Position numbers and translations under genes: made by a program. Shown piece after piece: positions 33,136-42,560 of a stretch of 64,000 bases of DNA; the stretch's first letter is position 1; the number at the start of each line of letters is the position of its first letter. A model generated the notes under the pieces. That model was not told the DNA's origin and did no database searches. It was given only the letters and a program-made list of their open reading frames with translations. Source of the DNA: CAYOID01 sp964573115 (lineage in GTDB: Bacteria; Desulfobacterota; Desulfovibrionia; Desulfovibrionales; Desulfothermaceae); NCBI GenBank assembly GCA_964573115.1, contig CAZNIP010000003.1:1-64000 (forward strand). The letters are read 5' to 3'.

Positions 33136-33806
33136 CAGTTGAGCTGATTGAGGAGGTTCTGCTTGATGGACTGGATGTCGCCTGAGCCGTCCAGGGCGAT
33201 GTATCTGGTCTTGTCCTCTTCAGCCAGACCTTTGAAGAAATAGGCTGCCGCCAGGGTCCCGGTCTGGGTGTCGTAGTAGATGGAGTGCCGTTTGTCGATG
33301 GCTTCCTCGTCCTGGTCGTCGGATCTGGCCTTGAGCTCCCCGCCGCAGATCCGGCACTTGTCTCCGTCCGGCTTGATGGCCTCAATGTAGATGTTGTTGG
33401 GGTGGTTGTTGTCGTTGACGCACAACCGGCGGCCCATGATGCGGTTCTTGGCCGTCTGGCGGTCGAGCTCGATCTCGATCACGGCGTCGAGGCCCAGGCC
33501 TTCCTGCTGGATGGCCTCCCAGAGCTTTTTGGCCTGTTCGATGTTCCGGGGAAAGCCGTCCAGCAGCCAGCCATTGGCCCCTTTGGCCTTCAAGGTCTCC
33601 AGAACCATGGGGATGGTGATGTCGTCAGGCACGAGCTCGCCACGGTCAATGAACTCCTTGGCCTTCTTGCCCAGATCGGTGCCCTGCCCGATGTGCTCCC
33701 GGAAGATCACCCCGGATTCGATGTGAGCCACGTTGCATTTTTCTTTGACCAGAGATCCCTGGGTGCCTTTACCGCTGCCGTTGGGGCCGAAAATGAGTAT
33801 GTTCAT
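33132..33806 (-). CDS. adk: Adenylate kinase
   Basis: Interconverts ATP + AMP and 2 ADP in the cytoplasm. 224 residues from the ATG at 33806, preceded by AGGAGGG; an upstream TTG/ATG would add residues ahead of the P-loop that the family lacks. P-loop GPNGSGKGTQ (residues 7-16), 'DGFPRNIEQAKKLWEAI', 'EIELDRQTAKNRIMGRR' and a LID with only one Cys pair ('KCRICGGE'). This LID and the 'NDNNHPNNIYIE' insert resemble the adenylate kinases of Desulfovibrio. It converges on acetoacetyl-CoA synthetase. Confidence 0.93.
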   Translation of the reverse strand: MNILIFGPNGSGKGTQGSLVKEKCNVAHIESGVIFREHIGQGTDLGKKAKEFIDRGELVPDDITIPMVLETLKAKGANGWLLDGFPRNIEQAKKLWEAIQQEGLGLDAVIEIELDRQTAKNRIMGRRLCVNDNNHPNNIYIEAIKPDGDKCRICGGELKARSDDQDEEAIDKRHSIYYDTQTGTLAAAYFFKGLAEEDKTRYIALDGSGDIQSIKQNLLNQLNC

Positions 33807-33933
33807 CACTCCCTCCTCTTTAAGAAAATTTTCACAAACTGATAGCCCGCAAAGCAACTGCTGTCAATGTTCATCATCATGATCTTTTTGAAAAAAGACA
33901 GCTCATGTTCGATTGTGAACGCGGTCGTTCCTC

Positions 33934-34130
33934 TTCAGCTCAGCCGCTGGCTGCGCTGAAGGTCGAAGGTTGAGGGTTGAAGGTGGATGGGAGACAGACA
34001 ATTCGACCCTTCACATGAGGACATCCAACTCGGCCAGTTTGATCGGTGAAGAAACTTCTGCATGTTGACTTCATTTTCTTGAATCCGACACCTGAAACCT
34101 GAACACCTGTGATCAAGTTTCATACGAGCG
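33934..34130 (+). repeat. Composite intergenic repeat, copy 4 (full)
   Basis: Full-length copy. Hairpin head TTCAGC-t-CAGCC/GGCTG-c-GCTGAA (33934-33960), G-rich module 'GGTCGAAGGTTGAGGGTTGA' (33961-33980), core CTCGGCCAGTTTGATC (from 34029), 'ACACCTGTGATCAAGTTTCA' and tail TACGAGC. It fills most of the 350-bp space between adk and thiE, both on the minus strand. Confidence 0.8.
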
Positions 34131-34157
34131 CCCCTGGTCGACCGGCATCAGGGCTGT

Positions 34158-34808
34158 TCAGGTCCTGGTCTCCTGTCTGGCCAGGCGAATGGCCCGAATG
34201 AGCGTGGAGGATCTGTCCAGGGGGGAGTCTGCGGCGCAGATCGCTGAAACAACAGCCACCCCGCGGATTCCTGTTCTGACGACCTGGGTGACGTTGTCCT
34301 GGTTGATGGAGCCGATGGCCACCAGGGGATGTCTGGACGATTCGAGCAGGGCCTGAAGTCCCTGGATGCCCAGGGCTTCTTTGGCATCTTCTTTGGTGGC
34401 GGTGGGGAAGACCGGTCCGGCTCCAAGGTAGTCCACTGGCAGGGCATTGGCCTCGAGAACCTCCTTTCGGGAGTTGACCGAGAGCCCGAGGGCCATGTCC
34501 AGGCCGGCCAGGGCCCGGACATCGCTGACGTGCATGTCCTCCTGGCCGACATGGAGGCCGTCGGCCCCGACCGCCAGGGCCACATCCAGGCGATCGTTGA
34601 TGAACAGGGGGATCCTTTTTGGCTCAAGGCGCTTTTTCAGCGCTCTGCCAAGCTGGACAAACTCTCTGGTCTGGAGGTGCTTTTCCCTGAGCTGGACTGC
34701 GGTGACGCCTCCCTGGACAGCCTGGGCCACAATGTCCAGAAGGTCTCTGCCCTGGCACAGGGGGCGATCTGTGACCAGCATCAGGCTCAGGTCGAAGTCG
34801 TGCTGCAT
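34158..34808 (-). CDS. thiE: Thiamine phosphate synthase
   Basis: Joins HMP-diphosphate and HET-phosphate to thiamine phosphate. 216 residues, TIM barrel. Conserved pieces: 'LMLVTDRPLCQGRDLL', 'GVTAVQLREKHLQTREF' (substrate Lys/Arg), 'LFINDRLDVALAVGADGLHV', 'GLSVNSRKEV', 'YLGAGPVFPTATKED' and 'VAIGSINQDNV'. No TPP riboswitch motif was seen in the ~160 bp upstream, and no other thi gene is nearby. It is divergent from the TolC-fusion gene. Confidence 0.93.
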   Translation of the reverse strand: MQHDFDLSLMLVTDRPLCQGRDLLDIVAQAVQGGVTAVQLREKHLQTREFVQLGRALKKRLEPKRIPLFINDRLDVALAVGADGLHVGQEDMHVSDVRALAGLDMALGLSVNSRKEVLEANALPVDYLGAGPVFPTATKEDAKEALGIQGLQALLESSRHPLVAIGSINQDNVTQVVRTGIRGVAVVSAICAADSPLDRSSTLIRAIRLARQETRT

Positions 34809-34970
34809 GTCGTGCTGTCCTGTCCGGTTGCGGTCGAACTCTCCGCATTCTACGAGGGGCGGGAGACGATGTCCAGTTTTGACAATGGGTCATCATCGCA
34901 GTAGAAAAGAGGATCACAACAGCAGTCGACCGCTCGACAACGAACCGTTCTCCCGGAGAGCTGGATCACG

Positions 34971-37900
34971 ATGAACAGAGCCACACCGGATCGAGTTTGG
35001 GCCAGGGTGCTCTGGTTGTGCCTCGGCATCAGCGCGGCCTTTCTGATGGCCTGCCCTTGTGCCTGGTCTGCGGCAGCTGTGCTGAAAGACATCCGGGCAG
35101 CAGAGCATGACCAGTATACCAGGGTGGTCCTCGATCTTGAGGGGGGCCGACCCGAAGCTGTCAAGGCCACCCGGAAAGGGCGGCTGGAGATTGCCTTTGA
35201 GGCCCTGATCCTTGAGGCTGAACGGCAAGGAGGAGCGGCCGGGGAGCTGGAACTGCTGCAGGAGCTGCCGCGTCCGGACCCCTCAGATCCCAACAGGCTC
35301 GTCCTGACCTTCGATCCCGGGGCCTACGTGGATCACTATGTGTACGAAGCTGACAAAGGCGCGTCTTCAGACCGGTACCATCTGGTCCTGGACCTCTACC
35401 CGAACATGTCCGCCCCGGTCAGGGCGCCCAAAGCACCAGCGCCTGCTGAGCCTCAGGAGGAGCCGGCCCAGGAGGAGGTCGTCTACCAGAGCCTGGACCA
35501 GGCCAAGAGAGTCAGGATCAGGCATGTCGTCAAGTCAGCACCCGGAAACCAGACAGAGAGCCGGGAACAGGTCACAGAGGCCCCTCTGACCCGACTGCAC
35601 CGGATCAGGGTCGGGGAGCACGACGGCTATACCCGGGTGGTCCTGGATGCTGAAGGACGCTGGCCGGAAGTCATCCGCCCCTCCAAGCGGAATCAGGTCG
35701 AGTTCAGCTTTGAGCGGCTGGAGCGGCTGTTTCCCAGGAGCATGCTCGGCAGGCTGAGCAAGGGGGCCGTCAAGGAGGTCATGCTCGATGAGGAAGGTCA
35801 GCCCCGGCTGAGCATTGAGTTCCATGAGACCGACACCAGGGTGTCGACCATGTTCCTGGCCGGATCCCCAGCCAGGGGGGACCATTTCCGGCTGGTCATC
35901 GATTTCTACCCCCCCAGGTCCGGGGGGACCGGCCAGGGTGCTGCCAAGACCACAGGGCGAGTAGAGCATGGCCTTCTGCCGACCGGTCGGACAGTCAAAG
36001 TGGCTGTGGTCCGGGACGGTCCTTCGACAACGCTCTTCGAGCTGGAGACCCGGGTGGAAAAGGAGCTGGCCGGGCTTCTGCCACAGGGAACGCGGCTTGC
36101 GTTCATGCGCCGGGGGTCCTTTGACGCTGGGTGGAGTCCCGGATCCGTGGCCGGGGTGCTGAACCGGGCGGCGGACGATCCCATGGCCGATCTCGTGTTT
36201 GCGAACGGTGTCCTGAGCACTGAACAGGCGGCCAGGAGCGAACGTGGGTATGCCGTTCCAGTGGTCGGGGGGATGCTCTTTGACAGCTCCCAGGGGTCGG
36301 CGGAGCCCAGGAAAACGAATGTGCATCTCGTTTCACTGACCAGCAGGATCCTCAAGGACCTGCGCGTCTTTCAGGATCTTGTGGGCTGGACCCGGGTGGC
36401 CTTCTGCATCGAGGACGTCCTGTTTCAGGGCCTGCCTGGCTTGTCCGGGGAGCTGGACCGGATGTCCAGGGCTCTGGGGGTGAAGATCGTCCCCGTTCTG
36501 GCCGGAAGAGAGCCTGCCTCCGTGCTCGAAGCGCTGGGTCCGGAGACTGAAGCCCTCTATCTGACTCCCCTGCTGCGCATGACCGCAGAGGACTGGACAG
36601 AACTCATTCGTTCCCTGAATGAACGAAGAATCCCAACCTTTTCGCTCTTCGGGCACCCTGATGTGCGCAAGGGGGTCCTGGCCAGCCAGACTCCGGAGGT
36701 GGTGCCGCGACTGGCCAGGAGGCTGGCCCTGGACATGCTGCAGATCCTGGATGGGGCAGAGCCGCACTCCCTCTCCAGAGCCATGACCATCGAGGATCAA
36801 CTGCTGCTCAACGCTCGAACCGCCAGACAGATCGGATTCGACCCCCGACTGGGCACGGTTGTCGAAGCCCAGGTCCTGCACCGGGAGGCTCTGGAGGGTG
36901 ATGCCGGCCAGAGCAGGGCTCTCAGCCTGGAGAAGGCCATGGAGATGGCTGGCCAGGGCAATGTTGCTGTCGCCATTGAGGGATTTCGAACCCTGGAGGC
37001 AGGGGAATCGGCCCAGCAGGCCGGGAGCGCTTTCCTCCCCCAGGCCGAGGCCGGCCTGCAGACCTTCAGGATCGACAAGGACAGGTCCAGGGCGTCTCTG
37101 TCCCTCGCTCCCTGGCAGAGGACCACGGGATCGATCGCGGTCCGGCAGCTCATCTTCGACGATGAGGTCCTGTCCAGGTATCTGGCAGCCAAACACCTGG
37201 AGCAGGGCCAGGAGCTGGAAACGGAGTCCGTGAGGCTGGACGTCACGGCCAGGGCGGGGGAGCTCTTCCTCCAGCTCCTGCAGGCCAGGGCCCTGGAGCG
37301 CATAGAACAGGACAACCTTGATCTGACCAGGGAACATCTCAGGCTGGCCAGAATCAGGAGAAGGGTGGGCATGTCCGGCCCGGAGGATGTCTTCCGCTGG
37401 GAGGCTCAGGAGGCGACGCACAAGGGGGATCTCCTGGCGGCAGGCTCCAGGGTGGAGAAGCTCAGGGTGGCCCTGAACCAGGTCCTCGGTCTGGCCCAGA
37501 ACACGACGTGGAGGCCACAAGGGATCCAGCTCAAGGATCAGGAGCTCTTTTTTCTGGGCCCCAGATTTCGCCAGTCCATGCAGACAGCGGGTCAGGTCAG
37601 GAAGCTCAGGCACTACGCAGTCGAGGTGGCTCTGGACAACGCCCCTGAGCTCAGGGCCGCGGATCAGGCCATCAGGGCAGCGCAGGTTGAGCTGGGCCAG
37701 AAGCAGCGCCGGTTCTATGTGCCCACCATCGGGGCCAGCTTTGACTACACGCATGAGCTCGACAGGGAGGATCCCGAACTGAGCTTTGGTTCAGGAACAG
37801 GTGGGCCTCCCGGCATGGCGGTCCCGGACATTGGTTCAGAGATCAGTGAGCTCGTGTCGGACCGGGACCGGAACGAATGGCGGGTCGCTGTGGAGCTGAA

Positions 37901-38357
37901 GCTGCCCTTGTTTCAAGGGGGGAAGAGATTTCACGATGTGGACCTGGCTGAAGCCACCCTGTCCAGGCTGCGGTCGCAGAAGACCAGGGCCGCTCAAATT
38001 CTGGAGCAGCAGGCCCGCTCGGCTGTATACGATCTCCAGAGCTCCCAGCCGAGAATCGGCCTGGCCAGGCGGGCGGCTGAGCAGGCCTCAAAGAACCTGG
38101 AGCTCGTCCAGGACAAGTATGCCAGGGGAGCGGCGACCGTCCTGGATCTCCTCGATGCCCAGAACGAGGCCCAGGCTCAGGAGCAGGCCGCGGTCATCGC
38201 CGTGTACCGCTATCTGCAGGATCTGGTTCGTTTTCAGAGGGCCATGTCCTGGTTTGAACATCAAAAGACAGAGCAGGAGCGACAGGCCTGGATACAAGGG
38301 TTCGCAACCTTCACCACTGATGGGCGGGGAAGAGGTGATGCAGACAAGACGCAATGA
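34971..38357 (+). CDS. TolC-family outer-membrane efflux protein fused to AMIN and periplasmic-binding domains
   Basis: 1128 residues, more than twice a normal TolC (~450). Order: signal sequence (1-35; 'AAFLMAC' could be a lipobox), AMIN-like domain 1 (about 36-125, 'AEHDQYTRVVLDLEGG'), AMIN-like domain 2 (about 205-300, 'GEHDGYTRVVLDAEGRWPEV'), an ABC-type substrate-binding-like domain (about 340-625, 'VKVAVVRDGPSTTLFELETR' to 'ARTARQIGFDPR'), then an outer-membrane efflux protein domain (about 650-1105, with 'ARGAATVLDLLDAQNEAQAQ'). AMIN domains usually target peptidoglycan or the periplasm. It overlaps the membrane fusion protein gene by 20 bp. The domain combination is unusual; the substrate is unknown. 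Confidence 0.85.
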   Translation: MNRATPDRVWARVLWLCLGISAAFLMACPCAWSAAAVLKDIRAAEHDQYTRVVLDLEGGRPEAVKATRKGRLEIAFEALILEAERQGGAAGELELLQELPRPDPSDPNRLVLTFDPGAYVDHYVYEADKGASSDRYHLVLDLYPNMSAPVRAPKAPAPAEPQEEPAQEEVVYQSLDQAKRVRIRHVVKSAPGNQTESREQVTEAPLTRLHRIRVGEHDGYTRVVLDAEGRWPEVIRPSKRNQVEFSFERLERLFPRSMLGRLSKGAVKEVMLDEEGQPRLSIEFHETDTRVSTMFLAGSPARGDHFRLVIDFYPPRSGGTGQGAAKTTGRVEHGLLPTGRTVKVAVVRDGPSTTLFELETRVEKELAGLLPQGTRLAFMRRGSFDAGWSPGSVAGVLNRAADDPMADLVFANGVLSTEQAARSERGYAVPVVGGMLFDSSQGSAEPRKTNVHLVSLTSRILKDLRVFQDLVGWTRVAFCIEDVLFQGLPGLSGELDRMSRALGVKIVPVLAGREPASVLEALGPETEALYLTPLLRMTAEDWTELIRSLNERRIPTFSLFGHPDVRKGVLASQTPEVVPRLARRLALDMLQILDGAEPHSLSRAMTIEDQLLLNARTARQIGFDPRLGTVVEAQVLHREALEGDAGQSRALSLEKAMEMAGQGNVAVAIEGFRTLEAGESAQQAGSAFLPQAEAGLQTFRIDKDRSRASLSLAPWQRTTGSIAVRQLIFDDEVLSRYLAAKHLEQGQELETESVRLDVTARAGELFLQLLQARALERIEQDNLDLTREHLRLARIRRRVGMSGPEDVFRWEAQEATHKGDLLAAGSRVEKLRVALNQVLGLAQNTTWRPQGIQLKDQELFFLGPRFRQSMQTAGQVRKLRHYAVEVALDNAPELRAADQAIRAAQVELGQKQRRFYVPTIGASFDYTHELDREDPELSFGSGTGGPPGMAVPDIGSEISELVSDRDRNEWRVAVELKLPLFQGGKRFHDVDLAEATLSRLRSQKTRAAQILEQQARSAVYDLQSSQPRIGLARRAAEQASKNLELVQDKYARGAATVLDLLDAQNEAQAQEQAAVIAVYRYLQDLVRFQRAMSWFEHQKTEQERQAWIQGFATFTTDGRGRGDADKTQ

Positions 38358-39483
38358 TCAGGCCTGTTCAAGAAGGCCACGGCAGGCCGGGCCTTGGGTC
38401 GTGACCCTGGCCGCTCTGCTGGGCTGGTTCTGGGTCACGGGCTGCGACCAGGGGCCTCAGGCAGAGCCGGGGCGAAAGCCTCTTCGCTCTGTGGTCACCA
38501 CGGTCGTGGCCAGGCCGTCCCAGGGAGAGGTGCGGCTCTTTTCAGGCACAGCCAGGCCGGCTGTGGAAACGGTGCTCAGCTTTCGGGTTCCCGGCAAAGT
38601 CGAGGCCGTGAGGGTCAGGGTCGGCCAGCAGATGCCTGCCGGGGATGCGGTGGCCAGGTTGGACAGCACGGACTTCGAGCTTGAGGTCAAGAGGCGCAGG
38701 GCCAGGGTGGCCCAGGTCAACGCCAAATACGAGCGGGCCCGTTTCGAATACGAGCGGGTCAGGTCCCTGTACGAAGTGGACAGTGTGAGCAGGAGAGAGC
38801 TCGACCAGTCCAGGGCCATGTTCGAATCCGCCAGGGCAGAGCGGGAAGCGGCCAGAGAGGCCCTGGCCCTGGCCCGGCAAAAGCTGGAGTACTGTGTGCT
38901 CAGGTCCCCCCTGGACGGGGAGATCGTCCAGGTTCCCGTGGAGGAGCATCAGACCGTGAAAGCCGGCCAGCCCATTGCTGTCCTGGCTTCCCTGGAAACC
39001 ATGGAAATGCAGCTCGGGGTCCCGGCCGGGGTCATCTTCAAGATCAGGAACGGGGATCCGGCCAGGGTCAGCTTCGACGCCCTCGAGGGCCGCGAGTTTC
39101 CGGCCAGGGTCAGTGAGGTCGGGGTGGAGACCGGGCCGACCACGACCTACCCCCTGACCCTTCGTCTGCAGGAGCTCGATCCAGCCGTGCGGCCAGGCAT
39201 GGTCGGCCATGCCCGGTTCGACTTCCCCCCCAGAGGGGATTCGCCGGTTGTGGTCCCTCCCCAGGCCGTGATCAGGGGAAATGGGGCTGGAGCTGTGGCC
39301 TGGATCTTTGACCCCGAGGGGTCCCGAGTCCATCGACGCAAGGTCTCAATAGGCTCCTTGACCTCCGAGGGTCTGCAGGTCCTAGCTGGCCTCGAACCGG
39401 GAGACATCATCGTGGTCCGGGGGGTGCACCGCCTGGATGAGGGCATGCGGGTGCGCAGCCTCGACCAGGAGAGCCTGCGATGA
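38338..39483 (+). CDS. RND efflux membrane fusion protein (lipoprotein)
   Basis: Periplasmic adaptor between the RND pump and the TolC-like channel. 381 residues from ATG 38338, inside the end of the TolC-fusion gene. It has a lipoprotein signal with lipobox V-T-G-C around residue 36, then biotinyl-lipoyl halves ('GKVEAVRVRVGQQMPAGDAV', 'LRSPLDGEIVQVPVEEHQTV') flanking a long coiled-coil hairpin (about 105-180), and a beta-barrel domain. Its stop overlaps the RND gene by ATGA. Confidence 0.93.
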   Translation: MQTRRNDQACSRRPRQAGPWVVTLAALLGWFWVTGCDQGPQAEPGRKPLRSVVTTVVARPSQGEVRLFSGTARPAVETVLSFRVPGKVEAVRVRVGQQMPAGDAVARLDSTDFELEVKRRRARVAQVNAKYERARFEYERVRSLYEVDSVSRRELDQSRAMFESARAEREAAREALALARQKLEYCVLRSPLDGEIVQVPVEEHQTVKAGQPIAVLASLETMEMQLGVPAGVIFKIRNGDPARVSFDALEGREFPARVSEVGVETGPTTTYPLTLRLQELDPAVRPGMVGHARFDFPPRGDSPVVVPPQAVIRGNGAGAVAWIFDPEGSRVHRRKVSIGSLTSEGLQVLAGLEPGDIIVVRGVHRLDEGMRVRSLDQESLR

Positions 39484-42400
39484 ATGTGGGGACCTGGTGC
39501 ATCAGGAACAACCGGACCGCAGGGCTCGTTTTTCTCCTGCTGGTGGCCGCCGGCCTCTGGACCTACCTGACCATCCCCAGGCTTGAAGACCCCAGCTTCA
39601 CCATCCGAACCGCGGTCGTGGCCACCCCTTTCCCGGGCTCCTCGCCCCGAAAGGTGGAAAAGCTGGTCACCGACAAGCTCGAGGACAGCATCAGGGAAAT
39701 GGCCGAAGTGGAGTGGATCACCTCCCAGTCCATGGCCGGGCTTTCGGTCATCCATGTCCGGATGGCGGATCGTTACCAGGACATGCAGCCCATCTGGCAG
39801 CGGTTGCGGAACAAGGTCAGGGATTGCGAACCGGAGCTCCCGGACGGGGTTGTCCCGCCTGTGGTCAACGACGAGTTCGGGGACGTCTATGGCATTCTCC
39901 TGGCCCTGACCGGGGATGGATACACCTCCAGAGAGCTCAAGGACGCTGCCGAGGACATCCGCAACGACCTGCTCACGGTCAGGGATGTGGCCAAGGTCAA
40001 GCTGCACGGGGTGCAGGAAGAGACTATTTTTGTTGAGTTTTCCAATGCTCTCATGGCCCAGCTGGGCTTCAGCCCCAGGCAGCTCATGAATATCCTTCAG
40101 GCCCAGAACTCGGTTCAGCCCAGCGGTGACGCTGTCCTGGGTCCCGAGAGGGTGCTCATCGAATCCACTGGTGAGTTTCAGAGCCTTGAGGACTTGCGGG
40201 AGACCACGCTGCGTATCCCGGGCCAGTCTGAAAGCGTCTCCCTGAAGGACATCACCTCGATTTCCCGGGAGGTCAGGGATCCCCCCCGGCACATGGTCCG
40301 CTTCAACGGCCAGGAGGCCGTTGTCCTGGCCGTGAGCATGGTCGACAACGGCAACATCGTCGGACTGGGGGAGAGGATCCAGGACCGGATGGCCCGGATT
40401 CAGGCCGATCTTCCAGTGGGCCTGGAGCTGCAGACCCTGATGTTCCAGCCGGATTTCGTCCAGGGGTCCATCAGGACATTCACAGTCAACCTTCTGGAGG
40501 CCTTTGGCTTCGTGGTCGTGGTCATGTTCGTGTTCGTGGGCTGGCGGACCGGATTCGTGGCCGGCAGCCTGGTGCCCATGGCCATGCTCACCGCGATCAC
40601 GCTGATGCCCTTTTTCGGGGTCAAGCTGCAGATCGTGTCCATCGGGGCCCTGATCATCTCTCTGGGCATGCTCGTGGACAACGGGGTGGTGGTCAGCGAG
40701 CACATCCTGGTGGACATGGCCTCAGGCACCCCCAGGTTCGAGGCTGCGGGCAACGCTGTCAGGCGGCTCTGGCTGCCCCTGCTGACCGCATCCTTGACCA
40801 CGATTTTCGCCTTTCTGCCCATCCCCCTGGCCAAGTCCATGACCGGTGAGTACACCATGTCCCTGTTCACCGTGGTCACCCTGACCCTGCTGTCATCCTG
40901 GCTCCTGTCCATGACCTTCGTCCCGGTGTGCTGCCATGCCTTTCTCAGGGAATCGGGCAACGGGGGCAGGAATTTTCAGCACCTGCTCTACCGGACCTAC
41001 AGGGCCCTCCTCGTGCCCAGCCTCAAGGCCAGGGGGGTCTTTGTTGCCGGGGTGGTTCTCCTCATGGCTGCGGCCGGGTGGGGGTTCACCCATGTGCCCA
41101 GCATGTTCTTCCCCCCCAATGAACGGGAGATCGTGACCGTGGAATTCTGGCAGCCCTACGGGACCGATATTCAGACCACAGCCGATCGGGCGGCCAGGCT
41201 GGACCGCTTTCTGCGCAGGCAGGACCAGGTCAGCTCCACGGGCATGTTCATCGGTTATGGCGGGCCGCGCTGGTATCTGGCCATGGAACCTGAACAGACG
41301 AACAAGAACTACGTCTTCTTCGTGGTCAACACCAGGAGCGTGGAGGGGGCCTGGACCATGAAGACCGCGATCGAGGACGAACTGGACCGGAGCTTTCCGG
41401 ATTGCCGGGCTTCGGTCAGGCTTCTGGAGCGCGGCCCTCCAGTGGGAGCCCCGATCCAGGTCCGCCTCTCCGGACAGGAGGTCGAGACCATCAACACCCT
41501 CCGGCACAGCATCGCCCAGGCGGTCAAGGACGCTCCGGGGACGACCACGGTCTGGGACGACTGGGGGGAGCCGACCAAGAAGCTGGTCGTGGATATCAAT
41601 CAGGAACGGGCCAAGAGGGCCGGTCTGTCCACCAGGGAGATCGCCCTGTCCCTGCAGGCTCAGTTTTCAGGCATCGAGATCAGCCAGTACCGGGAGGAAG
41701 AGGACGTCATTCCCATCATGGCTCGATCAAGGAAGGATTTTCGGGAGGACCTCTGGAAGATCGAAGGCCTCAACGTCTACTCCTACCGCACCAGGCAGTC
41801 CGTTCCCCTGCTCCAGGTCGCCACGCCGAAGATCACCTGGCAGCCGAGCAACATCAGGCGGCGAAACGGTGTCCGGACCATGACCATCAAGAGTGAGGTG
41901 GCCCGGGGGGTGTTTGCCAGCGAGATCCTGAATGAGCATGTCGCCCCCGTCCTCAGGGACATGGAGGGTTCCCGGGACTGGCCTCAGGGGTATGACATCG
42001 ATTACGGGGGGGAGTTTGAGGAGTCGTCCAGAGCCAACACCTCGATTCTGATCAACATCCCCCTGGTCGTCGGCCTGGTGGCCCTGATCCTGGTCGGGCA
42101 GTTCAACTCCTATCGCCGGGTGATCATCATCGGGCTGACCGTTCCCCCCATGTTCGTCGGGGTGACCGGGGGGATGCTGGCCACCGGATCACCGTTCGGG
42201 TTCATGGCCCTGCTGGGGATGATCAGCCTGGTGGGGATCATCGTCAACAACGCGATCATGATGATCGATCAGATCGAGATCGAGCGGGCCCGATCCCAGA
42301 CCAGGCAGGATGCCCTGGTCATCGCGGCACAGAAGAGGCTGCGCCCGATCATCATGACCGCGGCCACGACGATCTTAGGGCTGGTGCCCCTGTCCCTCCA

Positions 42401-42560
42401 GGGGGGCGAGCTGTGGCGGCCCATGGCCAATGTGCTCATCTTCGGGCTGGCCTTTTCGACCCTGTTGACCCTGGTCCTGTGCCCGGTGCTCTACTCTGTC
42501 TTTTTCCGCATCCCCTTTCAGGGCTACACCTTTGTCAACCGGCGTTCCGGATCCAGATGA
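39480..42560 (+). CDS. RND-family efflux transporter permease
   Basis: 1026-residue inner-membrane proton-driven pump with 12 predicted spans and two large periplasmic loops, as in AcrB/MdtB. Features: first span 'AGLVFLLLVAAGLWTYLTIP', 'GTPRFEAAGNAVRRLWLPLL' in the cytoplasmic turn, 'LGMLVDNGVVVSEHILVDMA' with the TM4 Asp pair region, 'LLGMISLVGIIVNNAIMMID' in TM10, and 'RPIIMTAATTILGLVPLS'. It closes the efflux operon. Its 3' end overlaps the convergent pgeF gene by 26 bp. Confidence 0.95.
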   Translation: MNVGTWCIRNNRTAGLVFLLLVAAGLWTYLTIPRLEDPSFTIRTAVVATPFPGSSPRKVEKLVTDKLEDSIREMAEVEWITSQSMAGLSVIHVRMADRYQDMQPIWQRLRNKVRDCEPELPDGVVPPVVNDEFGDVYGILLALTGDGYTSRELKDAAEDIRNDLLTVRDVAKVKLHGVQEETIFVEFSNALMAQLGFSPRQLMNILQAQNSVQPSGDAVLGPERVLIESTGEFQSLEDLRETTLRIPGQSESVSLKDITSISREVRDPPRHMVRFNGQEAVVLAVSMVDNGNIVGLGERIQDRMARIQADLPVGLELQTLMFQPDFVQGSIRTFTVNLLEAFGFVVVVMFVFVGWRTGFVAGSLVPMAMLTAITLMPFFGVKLQIVSIGALIISLGMLVDNGVVVSEHILVDMASGTPRFEAAGNAVRRLWLPLLTASLTTIFAFLPIPLAKSMTGEYTMSLFTVVTLTLLSSWLLSMTFVPVCCHAFLRESGNGGRNFQHLLYRTYRALLVPSLKARGVFVAGVVLLMAAAGWGFTHVPSMFFPPNEREIVTVEFWQPYGTDIQTTADRAARLDRFLRRQDQVSSTGMFIGYGGPRWYLAMEPEQTNKNYVFFVVNTRSVEGAWTMKTAIEDELDRSFPDCRASVRLLERGPPVGAPIQVRLSGQEVETINTLRHSIAQAVKDAPGTTTVWDDWGEPTKKLVVDINQERAKRAGLSTREIALSLQAQFSGIEISQYREEEDVIPIMARSRKDFREDLWKIEGLNVYSYRTRQSVPLLQVATPKITWQPSNIRRRNGVRTMTIKSEVARGVFASEILNEHVAPVLRDMEGSRDWPQGYDIDYGGEFEESSRANTSILINIPLVVGLVALILVGQFNSYRRVIIIGLTVPPMFVGVTGGMLATGSPFGFMALLGMISLVGIIVNNAIMMIDQIEIERARSQTRQDALVIAAQKRLRPIIMTAATTILGLVPLSLQGGELWRPMANVLIFGLAFSTLLTLVLCPVLYSVFFRIPFQGYTFVNRRSGSR

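Noticed and set aside
34809..34970. TPP riboswitch upstream of thiE
   Set aside because: The conserved CTGAGA and related thi-box elements were not seen on the minus strand.
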